Notes under the pieces: generated by a model
Told to the model about the DNA's origin: nothing
Database searches by the model: none
What the model saw: the letters and a program-made list of their open reading frames with translations, nothing else
Position numbers and translations under genes: made by a program
Source: an uncultured Collinsella sp.
GTDB lineage: Bacteria > Actinomycetota > Coriobacteriia > Coriobacteriales > Coriobacteriaceae
DNA: 25,312 bases
Assembly: GCA_905210085.1 (NCBI GenBank)
Contig: CAJLVJ010000027.1
Location: 1 to 25,312 of the forward strand
Direction: 5' to 3'
Shown: positions 1 through 8,575 of the stretch, one piece after another
How positions within the stretch are numbered: the stretch's first letter is position 1
How the letters are laid out: every line of letters starts with the position of its first letter

Positions 1-1
1 C

Positions 2-1648
2 CCCTTCCTGAACTTCTTTGACGGCTTCCGCACCTCCCACGAGATCCAGAAGATCGCCATCTGGGACAACGAGGATCTGGCCGACATGGTGGACATGGAC
101 GCTGTGGAGGCCTTCCGCAAGCGCGCCCTGAACCCCGAGCGGCCCGTCATGCGCGGCTCCCACGAGAACGGCGACATCTTCTTCCAGCACCGCGAGGCCG
201 CCAACAAGTACTACGACGCCATCCCCGGCATTGTCGAGGAGTACATGGGCAAGGTCAACGCCAAGCTGGGCACCAACTATCAGCTGTTCAACTACTACGG
301 CGCTCCCGACGCTGACCGCGTGATCATCGCCATGGGCTCCATCTGCGACGTGGCCGAGGAGGTCATCGACTACCTGAACGCCCACGGCGAGAAGGTGGGC
401 CTGGTGAAGGTGCGCCTGTACCGCCCCTTCCGCGCCGACAAGCTGCTGGAGGCCATTCCCGCCACCGCCACCAAGATCGCCGTGCTGGACCGCACCAAGG
501 AGCCCGGCGCCCAGGGCGACCCCCTGTACCTGGACGTGGTCACCGCCTTCGCCAACGCCGGCCGGCAGGCCACCATCATCGGCGGCCGCTACGGCCTGGG
601 CTCCAAGGACACCCCGCCCAGCAACGTATTCGCCGTGTATGAGGAGCTGACCAAGGCCGAGCCCAAGCGCCAGTTCACCGTGGGCATCGTGGACGACGTG
701 ACCTTCACCTCCCTGGAGGAGAAGCCCTCCCCCAACACCGCGGCTCCCGGCACCATCGAGTGCAAGTTCTGGGGCCTGGGCGGCGACGGCACCGTGGGCG
801 CCAACAAGAACTCCATCAAGATCATCGGCGACCACACCGACAAGTACGTGCAGGCATACTTCCAGTATGACTCCAAGAAGACCGGCGGCGTGACCATCAG
901 CCATCTGCGCTTCGGCGATCACCCCATCCGTTCCCCGTACTATATCAACAAGGCCGACTTCGTGGCCTGCCACAACCCCAGCTACATCACCAAGGGCTTC
1001 AAGATGGTCAACGATGTCAAGCCCGGCGGCGTGTTCATGATCAACTGCCAGTGGGACTTCGATGAGCTGAACCATCACCTGAAGGCCGACGCCAAGCGCT
1101 ACATCGCCCGCAACAACATCCAGCTGTATACCATCGACGCCATTGACCTGGCCATCGAGATCGGTATGGGCAAGCGCAACAACACCATCCTCCAGTCCGC
1201 ATTCTTCTCCCTGGCCAAGGTCATGCCCGAGGAGGACGCCATCCGCTTCATGAAGGAGAAGGCCAAGGCCTCCTACCTGAAGAAGGGCCAGGACGTGGTG
1301 GATATGAACTACAAGGCCATCGACCTGGGCGCCACCGCCTATAAGAAGGTGGAGGTCCCCGCCGACTGGGCCAACGCCGTGGACGAGCCCGAGCACAAGA
1401 AGCTGGAGGGCAAGCCCGAGCTGGTGAAGATGGTCAAGGAGATCCTGGAGCCTGTGGGCAAGATGGACGGCGACAGCCTGCCCGTTTCTGCCTTCTCCGA
1501 TCATGTGGACGGCCAGTTCGAGCTGGGCGCCTCCGCCTATGAGAAGCGCGGCGTGGCCGTGTCCGTCCCCACCTGGGACGCTGCCAAGTGCATCCAGTGC
1601 AACCAGTGCGCCTATGTCTGCCCCCACGCCACCATCCGTCCCTTCGCT
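2..1648 (+). other. nifJ: PFOR (NifJ-type) segment of the hybrid frame, partial at both ends
   Basis: PFOR oxidises pyruvate with CoA to acetyl-CoA and CO2 and reduces ferredoxin in anaerobes. Visible in order: the conserved stretch PFLNFFDGFRTSHE at the window edge; a domain II-like part around 250-620 with NYYGAPDADRVIIAMGS; a gamma-domain part around 760-1200 with FWGLGGDGTVGANKNS and GDHPIRSPYYINKADFVACH; and the first 4Fe-4S ligands CIQCNQCAYVCP near 1588-1622. The N-terminal part lies outside the window. The second cluster and the TPP-binding domain are absent. Codon use (CTG, CCC, GGC, AAG almost only) differs from everything downstream and would suit a GC-rich clostridial gut species. 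Family call is very secure; its belonging to this genome is doubtful. Confidence 0.9.
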
Positions 1649-2764
1649 CTGACCGCCGAGGAGGCCAAGCATCTGCTCATTCAGGAGTTGGAGGACGAGG
1701 TCACCCACGAGGCCGCCACGATCATTCGCGAGTCCGAGCAGCAGGTTCGCGCCGAGTGCCACAAGACCGCCCAGGAGATTCTGTCCCTGGCGATTCAGCG
1801 CTGCGCTGCCGACCACACAGCCGAGGTCACCGTTACCTCCGTGCACATTCCCTCTGATGACCTCAAGGGCCGTATCATCGGTCGCGAGGGTCGCAACATC
1901 CGGACCTTCGAGCAGGTTTCCGGTGTCAACCTCGTGATCGACGATACGCCCGAGACCGTCGTTCTTTCGAGCTTCGACCCGGTCCGTCGTGAGACCGCTC
2001 GTGTTGCCCTCGAGAACCTCATCGCCGACGGCCGCATTCACCCCGCCCGCATCGAGGAGATGTATCACAAGGCTGCCGACCTGGTTCAGCAGCGCGTGCG
2101 CGAGGCTGGCGAGCAGGCTGCCTTCGATACCGGCATTCACGACCTGCATCCCGAGATCGTCAAGACCCTTGGTGCCCTGCGCTACCGTACTTCGTTTGGT
2201 CAGAACGTGCTTCAGCACTCCCTCGAAGTCTCTGACCTGTGCGGCGTGATGGCTTCCGAGCTTGGCCTGGACGTTGTGACCGCCAAGCGCGCCGGCCTGC
2301 TGCACGACCTTGGCAAGGCAATCGACCACGACGTCGAGGGCCCGCATGCCGTCATCGGCGCCGAGCTTGCCCGCCGTTATGGTGAGAAGCCCGTTATCGT
2401 CCACGCTATCGAGGCTCACCATGCCGATGTCGACCCCAACACGGTGCTCGATGTCCTGGTACAGGCCGCCGATGCCGTCTCCGCCTCTCGCCCCGGTGCC
2501 CGTCGCGAGTCTGCCGAGAACTACATCAAGCGTCTTGAGAAGCTCGAGGAGATTGCCAACTCCCATGAAGGCGTCGAGCGTACCTATGCCATGCAGGCTG
2601 GTCGCGAGGTCCACGTCATGGTTCAGCCGGACAAGATCTCCGATGCCCAGTCCACGGTCCTGGCTCACGATATCGCCCATCAGATCGAGGAAGAGATGGA
2701 GTATCCCGGTCAGGTGCGCGTCGTCGTGATTCGCGAGAGCCGCGCTGTCGATATCGCTAAATAA
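2..2764 (+). CDS. Hybrid reading frame: pyruvate:ferredoxin oxidoreductase middle part joined to RNase Y C-terminal part (probable assembly chimera)
   Basis: One frame runs without a stop from the left edge (base 2) to TAA at 2762-2764; the first ATG is at 86, but the bases before it already encode PFOR sequence (PFLNFFDGFRTSHEIQKI), so the frame is cut by the window edge. Up to about 1648 it reads as PFOR; from about 1670 it reads as RNase Y. The two families share no function, and neither half is complete: PFOR loses its second ferredoxin cluster and its C-terminal TPP domain, RNase Y its membrane anchor and most of its coiled coil. Codon use changes at the join, from nearly exclusive CTG/CCC/GGC/AAG to a mix rich in CGT/GTT/CTT. 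A real fusion gene is possible but unlikely. Confidence 0.85.
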   Translation, partial: PFLNFFDGFRTSHEIQKIAIWDNEDLADMVDMDAVEAFRKRALNPERPVMRGSHENGDIFFQHREAANKYYDAIPGIVEEYMGKVNAKLGTNYQLFNYYGAPDADRVIIAMGSICDVAEEVIDYLNAHGEKVGLVKVRLYRPFRADKLLEAIPATATKIAVLDRTKEPGAQGDPLYLDVVTAFANAGRQATIIGGRYGLGSKDTPPSNVFAVYEELTKAEPKRQFTVGIVDDVTFTSLEEKPSPNTAAPGTIECKFWGLGGDGTVGANKNSIKIIGDHTDKYVQAYFQYDSKKTGGVTISHLRFGDHPIRSPYYINKADFVACHNPSYITKGFKMVNDVKPGGVFMINCQWDFDELNHHLKADAKRYIARNNIQLYTIDAIDLAIEIGMGKRNNTILQSAFFSLAKVMPEEDAIRFMKEKAKASYLKKGQDVVDMNYKAIDLGATAYKKVEVPADWANAVDEPEHKKLEGKPELVKMVKEILEPVGKMDGDSLPVSAFSDHVDGQFELGASAYEKRGVAVSVPTWDAAKCIQCNQCAYVCPHATIRPFALTAEEAKHLLIQELEDEVTHEAATIIRESEQQVRAECHKTAQEILSLAIQRCAADHTAEVTVTSVHIPSDDLKGRIIGREGRNIRTFEQVSGVNLVIDDTPETVVLSSFDPVRRETARVALENLIADGRIHPARIEEMYHKAADLVQQRVREAGEQAAFDTGIHDLHPEIVKTLGALRYRTSFGQNVLQHSLEVSDLCGVMASELGLDVVTAKRAGLLHDLGKAIDHDVEGPHAVIGAELARRYGEKPVIVHAIEAHHADVDPNTVLDVLVQAADAVSASRPGARRESAENYIKRLEKLEEIANSHEGVERTYAMQAGREVHVMVQPDKISDAQSTVLAHDIAHQIEEEMEYPGQVRVVVIRESRAVDIAK
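1649..1669 (+). other. Chimera junction (shared LTAEEAK motif)
   Basis: The codons at 1649-1669 read LTAEEAK. From knowledge of the families, PFORs continue after the first Fe-S motif with RPFALT(A/D)EEA, and RNase Y has an (L)TAE(E/Q)AK motif at the end of its coiled coil. The join therefore falls in a stretch of about 20 bases that both genes can share, which is the expected signature of an assembler crossing between two genomes. Confidence 0.8.
1670..2764 (+). other. rny: Ribonuclease Y segment of the hybrid frame, N-terminus missing
   Basis: RNase Y is a membrane-anchored endoribonuclease that starts mRNA decay. The segment carries the end of the coiled coil, then the highly conserved EILSLAIQRCAADH, the KH domain with GRIIGREGRNIRTFE (about 1867-1911), and the HD domain with QHSLEVSDLC and the metal-binding LLHDLGKAIDHD (about 2212-2335), ending with the usual C-terminal region to 2764. 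Roughly 365 of the usual 500 or so residues are present; the N-terminal membrane helix and most of the coiled coil are replaced by PFOR sequence. The following gene starts one base after the stop. In the real genome a complete rny very likely stands here. Confidence 0.9.
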
Positions 2765-2765
2765 C

Positions 2766-3851
2766 ATGAGCGACGCGAACGAGCTCATCTCATTTATCGC
2801 GTCGATGTCGGGGGAGGGCAACCTTCGCGTCGAGGAGAACCTTGGCGAGGGGTATGTCCGCCTCCGCGTTTCGGAGGCCGAGCGGCGCCAGGCAAAACAC
2901 GACATTCAGCATGTCGAGGATATCGTCATCGAAATGCTCCGTAATGCTCGCGATGCCGGCGCCGACAAGGTCTATCTCGCCACGACCAAGGAAGATGGCG
3001 TCCGCACGCTTGTCTTTCTGGATAACGGTTCGGGCGTTCCGCAGGATATGCAAGAGCGAATCTTCGATGCCCGCGTTACCTCCAAGCTCGAGAGCATGAA
3101 GATGGACCGTTGGGGCGTTCACGGTCGTGGCATGGCATTGTTTTCGATCAAGCAGAACACCGACGAGGCCCGTGTGGTCACGTCCGGCGTCGATCTTGGT
3201 TCAGCCTTTAAGGTGAGCGTTGCAGCCGACCGCCTCAGTGAGCGTGCCGATCAGTCCAGCTGGCCCCAGGCCGTCAAGGATGAGGACGGTCGTTATGTCT
3301 GTGCTCGCGGCCCGCATAATATTATTCGCGCTGCCTGTGAGTTTGCGCTCGAGGAGCTGCGTGGTTGCGATGTCTATCTTGGTTCTCCGTCTGAGATTGC
3401 CGCGACCCTTTATGCTCAGGCGTCAAGTCGGCTCGATACGTCTCGTCTCCTGTTTATTGATGACGAGAGCGAGCTTCCGGTTGTCGATCGTTTAGGCCTT
3501 GCCTCTGATGCCGAGGACTTTATCCGTATCTGCTCGGGTTTGGGTCTTGGGATGTCCGAGCGCACGGCACATCGCATTTTGGCAGGGCAGATTAAGCCCG
3601 TTCGCGGTGTGACCGCGCGTCTGCTGCGCGAGCGTGATTCGTCCTCGCATGCGCCGGCTCCTGTCGATCTCGCGAAGGATCGTCGCGGGCTACGTATTGC
3701 CAAGGATGACATGGCACAGTTTTCGCGTGCTGTGGAGCGGGACTTCAATGACCTTGCCGCCAGGTACTATCTCAACCTTTGCGGCGACCCAAAGATTCGT
3801 GTTTCGCGTGATCGAATCACTGTGACCTTCGATCTTGCCAAAGAGGAATAG
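2766..3851 (+). CDS. GHKL-family ATP-binding protein of unknown role
   Basis: A 361-residue soluble protein with the Bergerat ATP-binding fold of the GHKL group (gyrase, Hsp90, histidine kinase, MutL). The N-box is around residues 51-70 (EDIVIEMLRNARDAGADKV, with E56 and N60), the G1 box is DNGSG at 86-90, and the G2 loop is GVHGRGMAL at 117-125. No kinase phosphoacceptor domain, receiver or membrane segment is visible, so it is not a classical sensor kinase. The C-terminal half (residues 200-361) is not recognised. The start follows the rny stop by one base, so the two should be translationally coupled, and spoVS follows. RNA-decay or nucleoid-linked work is a guess from position only. Confidence 0.85.
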   Translation: MSDANELISFIASMSGEGNLRVEENLGEGYVRLRVSEAERRQAKHDIQHVEDIVIEMLRNARDAGADKVYLATTKEDGVRTLVFLDNGSGVPQDMQERIFDARVTSKLESMKMDRWGVHGRGMALFSIKQNTDEARVVTSGVDLGSAFKVSVAADRLSERADQSSWPQAVKDEDGRYVCARGPHNIIRAACEFALEELRGCDVYLGSPSEIAATLYAQASSRLDTSRLLFIDDESELPVVDRLGLASDAEDFIRICSGLGLGMSERTAHRILAGQIKPVRGVTARLLRERDSSSHAPAPVDLAKDRRGLRIAKDDMAQFSRAVERDFNDLAARYYLNLCGDPKIRVSRDRITVTFDLAKEE

Positions 3852-3855
3852 TGCC

Positions 3856-3884
3856 TTTACCGAGTCCTCTCGGTACGATACAGT
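3856..3884 (+). promoter_or_regulatory. Candidate promoter for spoVS with a small inverted repeat in the spacer
   Basis: TTTACC at 3856-3861 and TACAGT at 3879-3884 are separated by 17 bases, a good vegetative sigma-factor pattern. An inverted repeat ACCGAG-tcct-CTCGGT (3859-3874) overlaps the -35 end and the spacer and could be an operator or a weak hairpin. It sits directly after the GHKL gene stop and 42 bases before the spoVS start. Confidence 0.45.
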
Positions 3885-3925
3885 TATTGCAGTTAAAACG
3901 TACTTTTAAACGCAGGAGTTTCTTC

Positions 3926-4243
3926 ATGGATTGCCTGAAGGTATCAAGCAAATCATCGCCCGCGTCCGTTGCCGGCGCCATCGCCGGCATGGTCAAGGAT
4001 GGTGTACCCGTCAACATCCAGTGTGTCGGCGCCGGTGCTGTCAACCAGGCCATTAAGGCCGTTGCCATCGCGCGCGGTTTTTTGATCCCAACCGGTTTTG
4101 ATATTTCCTGCGCGCCCGTGTTCTCCGACATTCTCATTAACGGGGAGTCGCGCACGGCCATCCGCCTTTCTATCTACGTTCACCAGATCAATCGAGCTGC
4201 TATGGATAACGTCGTCATGGATGATGTTAAGCCTGTGGCATAG
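3926..4243 (+). CDS. spoVS: Stage V sporulation protein S (SpoVS)
   Basis: A 105-residue protein with the SpoVS/Alba-like fold. It begins MDCLKVSSKSSPASVAGAIA, followed by the characteristic VQCVGAGAVNQAIKA-type segment (here NIQCVGAGAVNQAIKAVA) and a C-terminal FSDILINGESRTAIRLSIY. ATG at 3926 is chosen because AGGAG stands at 3914-3918; the longer frame upstream lacks a ribosome site. In Bacillus SpoVS affects sporulation stages; related species without sporulation keep it with an unknown, perhaps nucleic-acid-binding, role. No sporulation genes are seen in this window. It follows rny and the GHKL gene, matching the known rny-spoVS neighbourhood of Firmicutes. Confidence 0.95.
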   Translation: MDCLKVSSKSSPASVAGAIAGMVKDGVPVNIQCVGAGAVNQAIKAVAIARGFLIPTGFDISCAPVFSDILINGESRTAIRLSIYVHQINRAAMDNVVMDDVKPVA

Positions 4244-4282
4244 CTTCTGCTAGCCTCGTTTCGCTCCCCAACGTTAGGACTT

Positions 4283-5659
4283 ATGCACATGGATCAGCGT
4301 TCCGTACGCGATATTCTTGCCGGTAAAACCTACTTTATCCGCACCTTTGGCTGCCAGATGAATCAGCACGACTCTGAGCGCGTGAGCGGTCTGCTCGATT
4401 CGTATGGTTGCCTCATGGCGCTCGATCTTGAGCATGCCGATATCGTTGTCTTCATGACATGCTGCGTGCGCGAGGCCGCCGATACTCGCCTGTACGGTCA
4501 GTGCAATTCCTGCAAAAGCCTGCCGCCTTCGCCTTCGGGCAAGCGTGTGGTTGCCGTGGGCGGCTGCATCGCGCAGCGTGATGGCGAGGGACTGCTCACC
4601 AACGTCGATAACGTCAATGTCATCTTTGGCACGCATTCTATCGCACATGTGGCCGAGCTCATTGCCGAGGCGTTCCTTGACGGCAAGCGTCATATCCGCA
4701 CCAATGAGCATGAGGATACGGATGCCATGAGCATGCCGTGGCATCGAGAGACCCAGTATCACGCTTGGGTGCCCATCATGACGGGCTGCAATAATTTCTG
4801 CACCTATTGCATCGTGCCGTACGTGCGCGGTCGCGAAAAGAGCCGCCCCTTCGAGGAGATTGTCGACGAGGTGACCGGTTTGGTGCGCCAGGGCGTGCGT
4901 GAGATTACGCTGCTGGGCCAAAACGTTAACTCATATGGTCGCGATCTGTTTGGCAAGCCGCGTTTTGCCGATCTGCTGCGTGCCGTGGGCGATACGGGTG
5001 TGGAGCGCATCTTCTTTACGTCTTCGCATCCCAAGGACCTGTTGCCCGAGACCATCGACGCCATGGCCGAGACGCCTGCCGTTATGCCGCAGCTGCACTT
5101 GGCCGTCCAGTCAGGTTCGACGCGGATCCTCAAAGAGATGAATCGCCGTTATACACGTGAGGACTATTTGGGCCTGGTCGATCGCATTCGCAACCGTATG
5201 CCCGATATCGCGCTCTCGACCGACATTATCGTTGGCTTCCCAGGCGAGACTGAAGAAGACTTTGAGCAGACGCTCTCGCTTGCCGAGACGGTCCGCTATG
5301 CCCAGGCCTATACCTTCATCTACTCCAAGCGCGCTGGTACCCCGGCCTCCGAGATTGATGATCCCACACCGCACGAGGTCATCCTTGAGCGCTTTAACCG
5401 TCTGGTCAAGGTTATCGAGACGACAGCGCACGAGTACAACCAGGGTGAGCTCCATACCGTGGCGCCGGCGCTCATTGAGGGTACGAGTAAAAAGAATGAT
5501 GCGGTGCTGCTGGGCAAGAGCCCCAAGAATCAGACCGTTCATGCGCCCATTCCCGAGGGATATAGCATCGACCAGCTTGTCGGTAAGATCGTTGATGTTG
5601 ACGTCGACGTTGCTAAGACGTGGTATTTGTCAGGCTCCGTTGTGGGTGAGCCGCGCTAA
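4283..5659 (+). CDS. miaB: tRNA-2-methylthio-N6-dimethylallyladenosine synthase MiaB
   Basis: Radical-SAM methylthiotransferase that adds the 2-methylthio group to i6A37 of tRNAs reading UNN codons, acting after MiaA. The N-terminal UPF0004 domain has TFGCQMNQHDSERVSG with C24, C60 in MTCCVRE and C95 in GGCIAQRDG, which should hold the auxiliary 4Fe-4S cluster. The radical-SAM cluster motif is CNNFCTYC (C169, C173, C176), followed by the typical VPYVRGRE. The C-terminal part is the TRAM domain. The 458-residue length is normal. AGGAC at 4276-4280 is only two bases from ATG 4283 but eight from ATG 4289, so the true start may be 4289. The stop overlaps the miaA start by one base. Confidence 0.96.
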   Translation: MHMDQRSVRDILAGKTYFIRTFGCQMNQHDSERVSGLLDSYGCLMALDLEHADIVVFMTCCVREAADTRLYGQCNSCKSLPPSPSGKRVVAVGGCIAQRDGEGLLTNVDNVNVIFGTHSIAHVAELIAEAFLDGKRHIRTNEHEDTDAMSMPWHRETQYHAWVPIMTGCNNFCTYCIVPYVRGREKSRPFEEIVDEVTGLVRQGVREITLLGQNVNSYGRDLFGKPRFADLLRAVGDTGVERIFFTSSHPKDLLPETIDAMAETPAVMPQLHLAVQSGSTRILKEMNRRYTREDYLGLVDRIRNRMPDIALSTDIIVGFPGETEEDFEQTLSLAETVRYAQAYTFIYSKRAGTPASEIDDPTPHEVILERFNRLVKVIETTAHEYNQGELHTVAPALIEGTSKKNDAVLLGKSPKNQTVHAPIPEGYSIDQLVGKIVDVDVDVAKTWYLSGSVVGEPR

Positions 5660-6597
5660 TGATTTCTCCCGGGGCAGGTCTTTCCGCCGTTGCGATCGTC
5701 GGTCCGACGGCGGTTGGTAAAAGTGACGTCGCTGACCGTTTGGCCGCTCGCCTTTCGTCTGAAGTGCTGTCGTGCGATGCGATGCAAATCTATCGCGGTA
5801 TGGATATCGGCACCGCAAAGATGACGCCCGATGAGTGTACGGCGCCTCTGCGTCTCGTTGACATCGTAGAGCCGGGCGTCGCGTACTCTGCGGCGCTTTA
5901 CCAGGCAGACGCTCGCGCGCATGTTGAGCGCCTGCTCGGGTCTGGACGTCTTCCGGTGTTTTGCGGGGGTACGGGCCTGTATCTCAAGGCCGCCCTCGAT
6001 GAGATGGATTTTCCCTCGGGAGAACTTGAGGACGATCGCCGTGCGGGTTATCAGGAACTTGCCGAGCGCATTGGTGAGGAAGCGCTGCATAAGCTGCTTG
6101 CCGAGCGCGATCCTGAGTCTGCCGCGGTCATTCATCCTCATAATGTGCGCCGCGTGATTCGTGCGCTCGAAATGCATGATGACGGCGTTTCCTACGCACA
6201 GCAAAAGTCACAGTTTAGTGTTCCATGTGAGCATTATCATGCCTTGTGGTTTGGCTTGACACGCAATCGTGAGCTGCTTTACGAGCGCATTAACCTGCGC
6301 GTTGACCTCATGTTTGAGCAGGGTCTTGTTGATGAGGTCCGTGGCCTTATGGACCAGGGGCTTGAAGATGCGCTCACTTCGATGCAGGCGATTGGCTACA
6401 AAGAAATCATTGATGCTTTTAACGGTGTGATGACTATGGATGAGGCTCGTGAACTCATTAAGATGCGTTCGCGTCGCTATGCCAAGCGTCAGCTTTCGTG
6501 GTTTAAGCGCGACGATCGTATTGTGTGGTTCGATATGGACGAATATACGGTCGATGAGGTCGTTGAGGATATCTTGCATCGCATCGAGGCTGCCTGA
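5659..6597 (+). CDS. miaA: tRNA dimethylallyltransferase MiaA
   Basis: Transfers the dimethylallyl group to A37 of tRNA, making the substrate of MiaB. The P-loop GPTAVGKS is at residues 15-22 and SCDAMQIYRGMDIGTAK follows (in place of the usual DSxQ-YR form), then FCGGTGLYLKAAL and the late SMQAIGYKEI motif. The 312-residue length is normal. Its ATG overlaps the miaB stop (TAATG), and its TGA overlaps the hflX start (TGATG-type), so miaB-miaA-hflX form a translationally coupled run. Confidence 0.96.
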   Translation: MISPGAGLSAVAIVGPTAVGKSDVADRLAARLSSEVLSCDAMQIYRGMDIGTAKMTPDECTAPLRLVDIVEPGVAYSAALYQADARAHVERLLGSGRLPVFCGGTGLYLKAALDEMDFPSGELEDDRRAGYQELAERIGEEALHKLLAERDPESAAVIHPHNVRRVIRALEMHDDGVSYAQQKSQFSVPCEHYHALWFGLTRNRELLYERINLRVDLMFEQGLVDEVRGLMDQGLEDALTSMQAIGYKEIIDAFNGVMTMDEARELIKMRSRRYAKRQLSWFKRDDRIVWFDMDEYTVDEVVEDILHRIEAA

Positions 6598-7886
6598 TGG
6601 CCCGGTTTCCCCTCGTTCCCACAGCACCCGAGCCTGAGCGTGCCATTCTTGTCGGCGTCGAGTGGCGCGACAATGCGTGGCCGCTCGATCGCTCGCTCGA
6701 TGAGCTTGAGCGCCTGGCGCACACGGCTGGCGCCCGGTGTGTTGCTCGTTTGTCGCAGCGACTGGTTAAACCCTATCCTAAATCGTTTATCGGTTCCGGC
6801 AAGGTTGAAGAGCTGTGCGGCTTAGTGAATCGCATGGATGCCGATGTCGTTATTTTTGACGACGATCTGACGCCTTCACAGCAGTCCTATCTGGAGAAGG
6901 CCGTGGGCGAACCGGTTAAGATCATCGATCGCACGGCGCTCATTCTTGATATTTTCGGCCTGCATGCCCAGACGCGCGAGGGTCGTCTACAGGTGCAGCT
7001 GGCGCAGCTTCAATATCTGTTGCCTCGTCTGCGTGGCATGTGGAGCCATCTTGCCAAGGAGCAGACGCGCGGCGGCATCGGTTCGCGCTTTGGCCAGGGT
7101 GAAAGCCAGCTCGAGGTTGACCGTCGCCTCATTCGTAATAAGATTGCTGCGCTTCGTCGTGAGCTCAAGCAGGTTGAACAGCGTCGCGATGTCCAGTCCA
7201 AGAGCCGCATTGAGTCACCGGCGTTTCGCGTCGCGTTAGCCGGTTATACCAATGCCGGTAAATCGACGTTGCTCAATCGCCTGACCGGCTCTACGGTACT
7301 TTCGCAGGACAAGCTGTTTGCTACGCTCGACCCGACGACGCGTTCGTATCGCCTGCCCGGCGGTCGCGGCATGACGATTACTGATACCGTCGGCTTTATT
7401 CAAAAGCTGCCGCATGGTCTGGTCGATGCCTTTAAATCGACGCTGTCCGAGGTGTTGGGTGCCGATCTAATTCTCAAAGTCGTAGATGCGTCTGACGAGG
7501 ACTATGAGCGGCAGCTTGAGGCTGTCGACCGCGTTCTTGATGAGATCGGCGCTGGAGAGCGTTTAACGCTGACCGTATTCAATAAAATCGATCTTCTCGA
7601 TAGCGTTGATCGTCTGAGCTTCCGTCGTCGCTATCCCGAGGCCGTGCTGTTCTCGGCCCAGACGGGCGAGGGACTCGACGATTTCGTCGACCGTATTGCT
7701 CGTGAGGCGGCTGCTACCGATGTGTTGCTCTCTGCTGATATCCCGTATCGCGAGGGCGCCCTCATCACGCTGGTGCATGAGCAGGGAACCCTTTTGCACG
7801 AGGAATATCTTGTGGACGGCGTTCGTATTGTGGCGAAGCTGCCGGCCCGTATCGCGCCGCGGCTCAAGCGTTATCGCACCGAGTAG
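6597..7886 (+). CDS. hflX: Ribosome-associated GTPase HflX
   Basis: GTPase that splits stalled or stressed ribosomes. The N-terminal HflX domain and glycine-rich linker (QTRGGIGSRFGQGESQLE, about residues 157-173) precede a coiled region and the G domain: G1 GYTNAGKS at 216-223, G3 DTVGF at 263-267, G4 NKID at 329-332 and a SAQTGEG G5 motif. Its 429 residues match the family. The start overlaps the miaA stop by one base, echoing the widespread miaA-hflX linkage. The last 16 bases overlap the end of the convergent acyltransferase gene. Confidence 0.96.
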   Translation: MARFPLVPTAPEPERAILVGVEWRDNAWPLDRSLDELERLAHTAGARCVARLSQRLVKPYPKSFIGSGKVEELCGLVNRMDADVVIFDDDLTPSQQSYLEKAVGEPVKIIDRTALILDIFGLHAQTREGRLQVQLAQLQYLLPRLRGMWSHLAKEQTRGGIGSRFGQGESQLEVDRRLIRNKIAALRRELKQVEQRRDVQSKSRIESPAFRVALAGYTNAGKSTLLNRLTGSTVLSQDKLFATLDPTTRSYRLPGGRGMTITDTVGFIQKLPHGLVDAFKSTLSEVLGADLILKVVDASDEDYERQLEAVDRVLDEIGAGERLTLTVFNKIDLLDSVDRLSFRRRYPEAVLFSAQTGEGLDDFVDRIAREAAATDVLLSADIPYREGALITLVHEQGTLLHEEYLVDGVRIVAKLPARIAPRLKRYRTE

Positions 7887-8575
7887 ACGAGCTCCAAAAA
7901 GCCCAGAATAATGGGTTGATGCAGCAGATAAAAGGGGAGTGCATGACGTCCAAGGCTGGCGAGCGCCGGCAGGGGGTTGGCGTAGGCCCAGCTTAGGGCG
8001 GTCTTATCGATTCCCTGCGCTATATGTGCGGCGAAGTATCCTGCAAGATACATAAAGATAAACGGGATGATGGGGTAGTAATCACCTGAAACAAACCCAA
8101 GGCTCGGAAATCCCAGCCACGCCAGGTAGGGGACAGGGTAGATCGTTTTGGGGATACTCCAGGTGAGGGCGAACAACACAAGGCATAGCGACATGCCCCA
8201 TCTCGCCGATATCTTCTTAAGGACGGGATCGGTCAACGCCACGATGCCGGTACATGCGGCCATGCAGTAGATGATGCCAAAATTAACCGAATCGTCGACT
8301 GAGACAAGTGTTGTTGCCAGCCAGACGACGAGTGCTGCTAAGGCGTATTTGGCGGCACGTTTGATATTGTTGCGCGAAAGGGTGCACATCCAACCCGCGA
8401 TAAACAAAAATACCCAGCTGATGCTGGCGCGCCAGATGTCTTGAAAGACGGTCTGGGTAAACCAGGGCATATCCCAGTCGTACAGGTAGGCGAGATCGTA
8501 GCAAGCGTGAAAACCTGCCATTGAAATCATCGTAAACCCGCGGACGGTATCAAAGATGGTGATGCGTTTTTGCAT
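7871..8575 (-). CDS. Multi-pass membrane acyltransferase-like protein (DUF1624 / HGSNAT-like), coupled to lexA
   Basis: A 234-residue membrane protein with about six or seven hydrophobic segments. It starts with ITIFDTVRGFTMISMAGFHACYDLAY, which matches the start of the DUF1624/heparan-alpha-glucosaminide N-acetyltransferase-like family (RGFTMI and the following helix with a histidine), and ends with LGRHALPFYLLHQPIILGFLEL, the typical last helices of such acyltransferases. Substrate is unknown; acetylation of a cell-envelope glycan is a family-based guess. Its ATG overlaps the lexA stop (TAATG at 8577-8573), so it should be made from the lexA mRNA and thus fall under SOS control. Its 3' end overlaps hflX by 16 bases. 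Confidence 0.8.
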   Translation of the reverse strand: MQKRITIFDTVRGFTMISMAGFHACYDLAYLYDWDMPWFTQTVFQDIWRASISWVFLFIAGWMCTLSRNNIKRAAKYALAALVVWLATTLVSVDDSVNFGIIYCMAACTGIVALTDPVLKKISARWGMSLCLVLFALTWSIPKTIYPVPYLAWLGFPSLGFVSGDYYPIIPFIFMYLAGYFAAHIAQGIDKTALSWAYANPLPALASLGRHALPFYLLHQPIILGFLELVYSVR

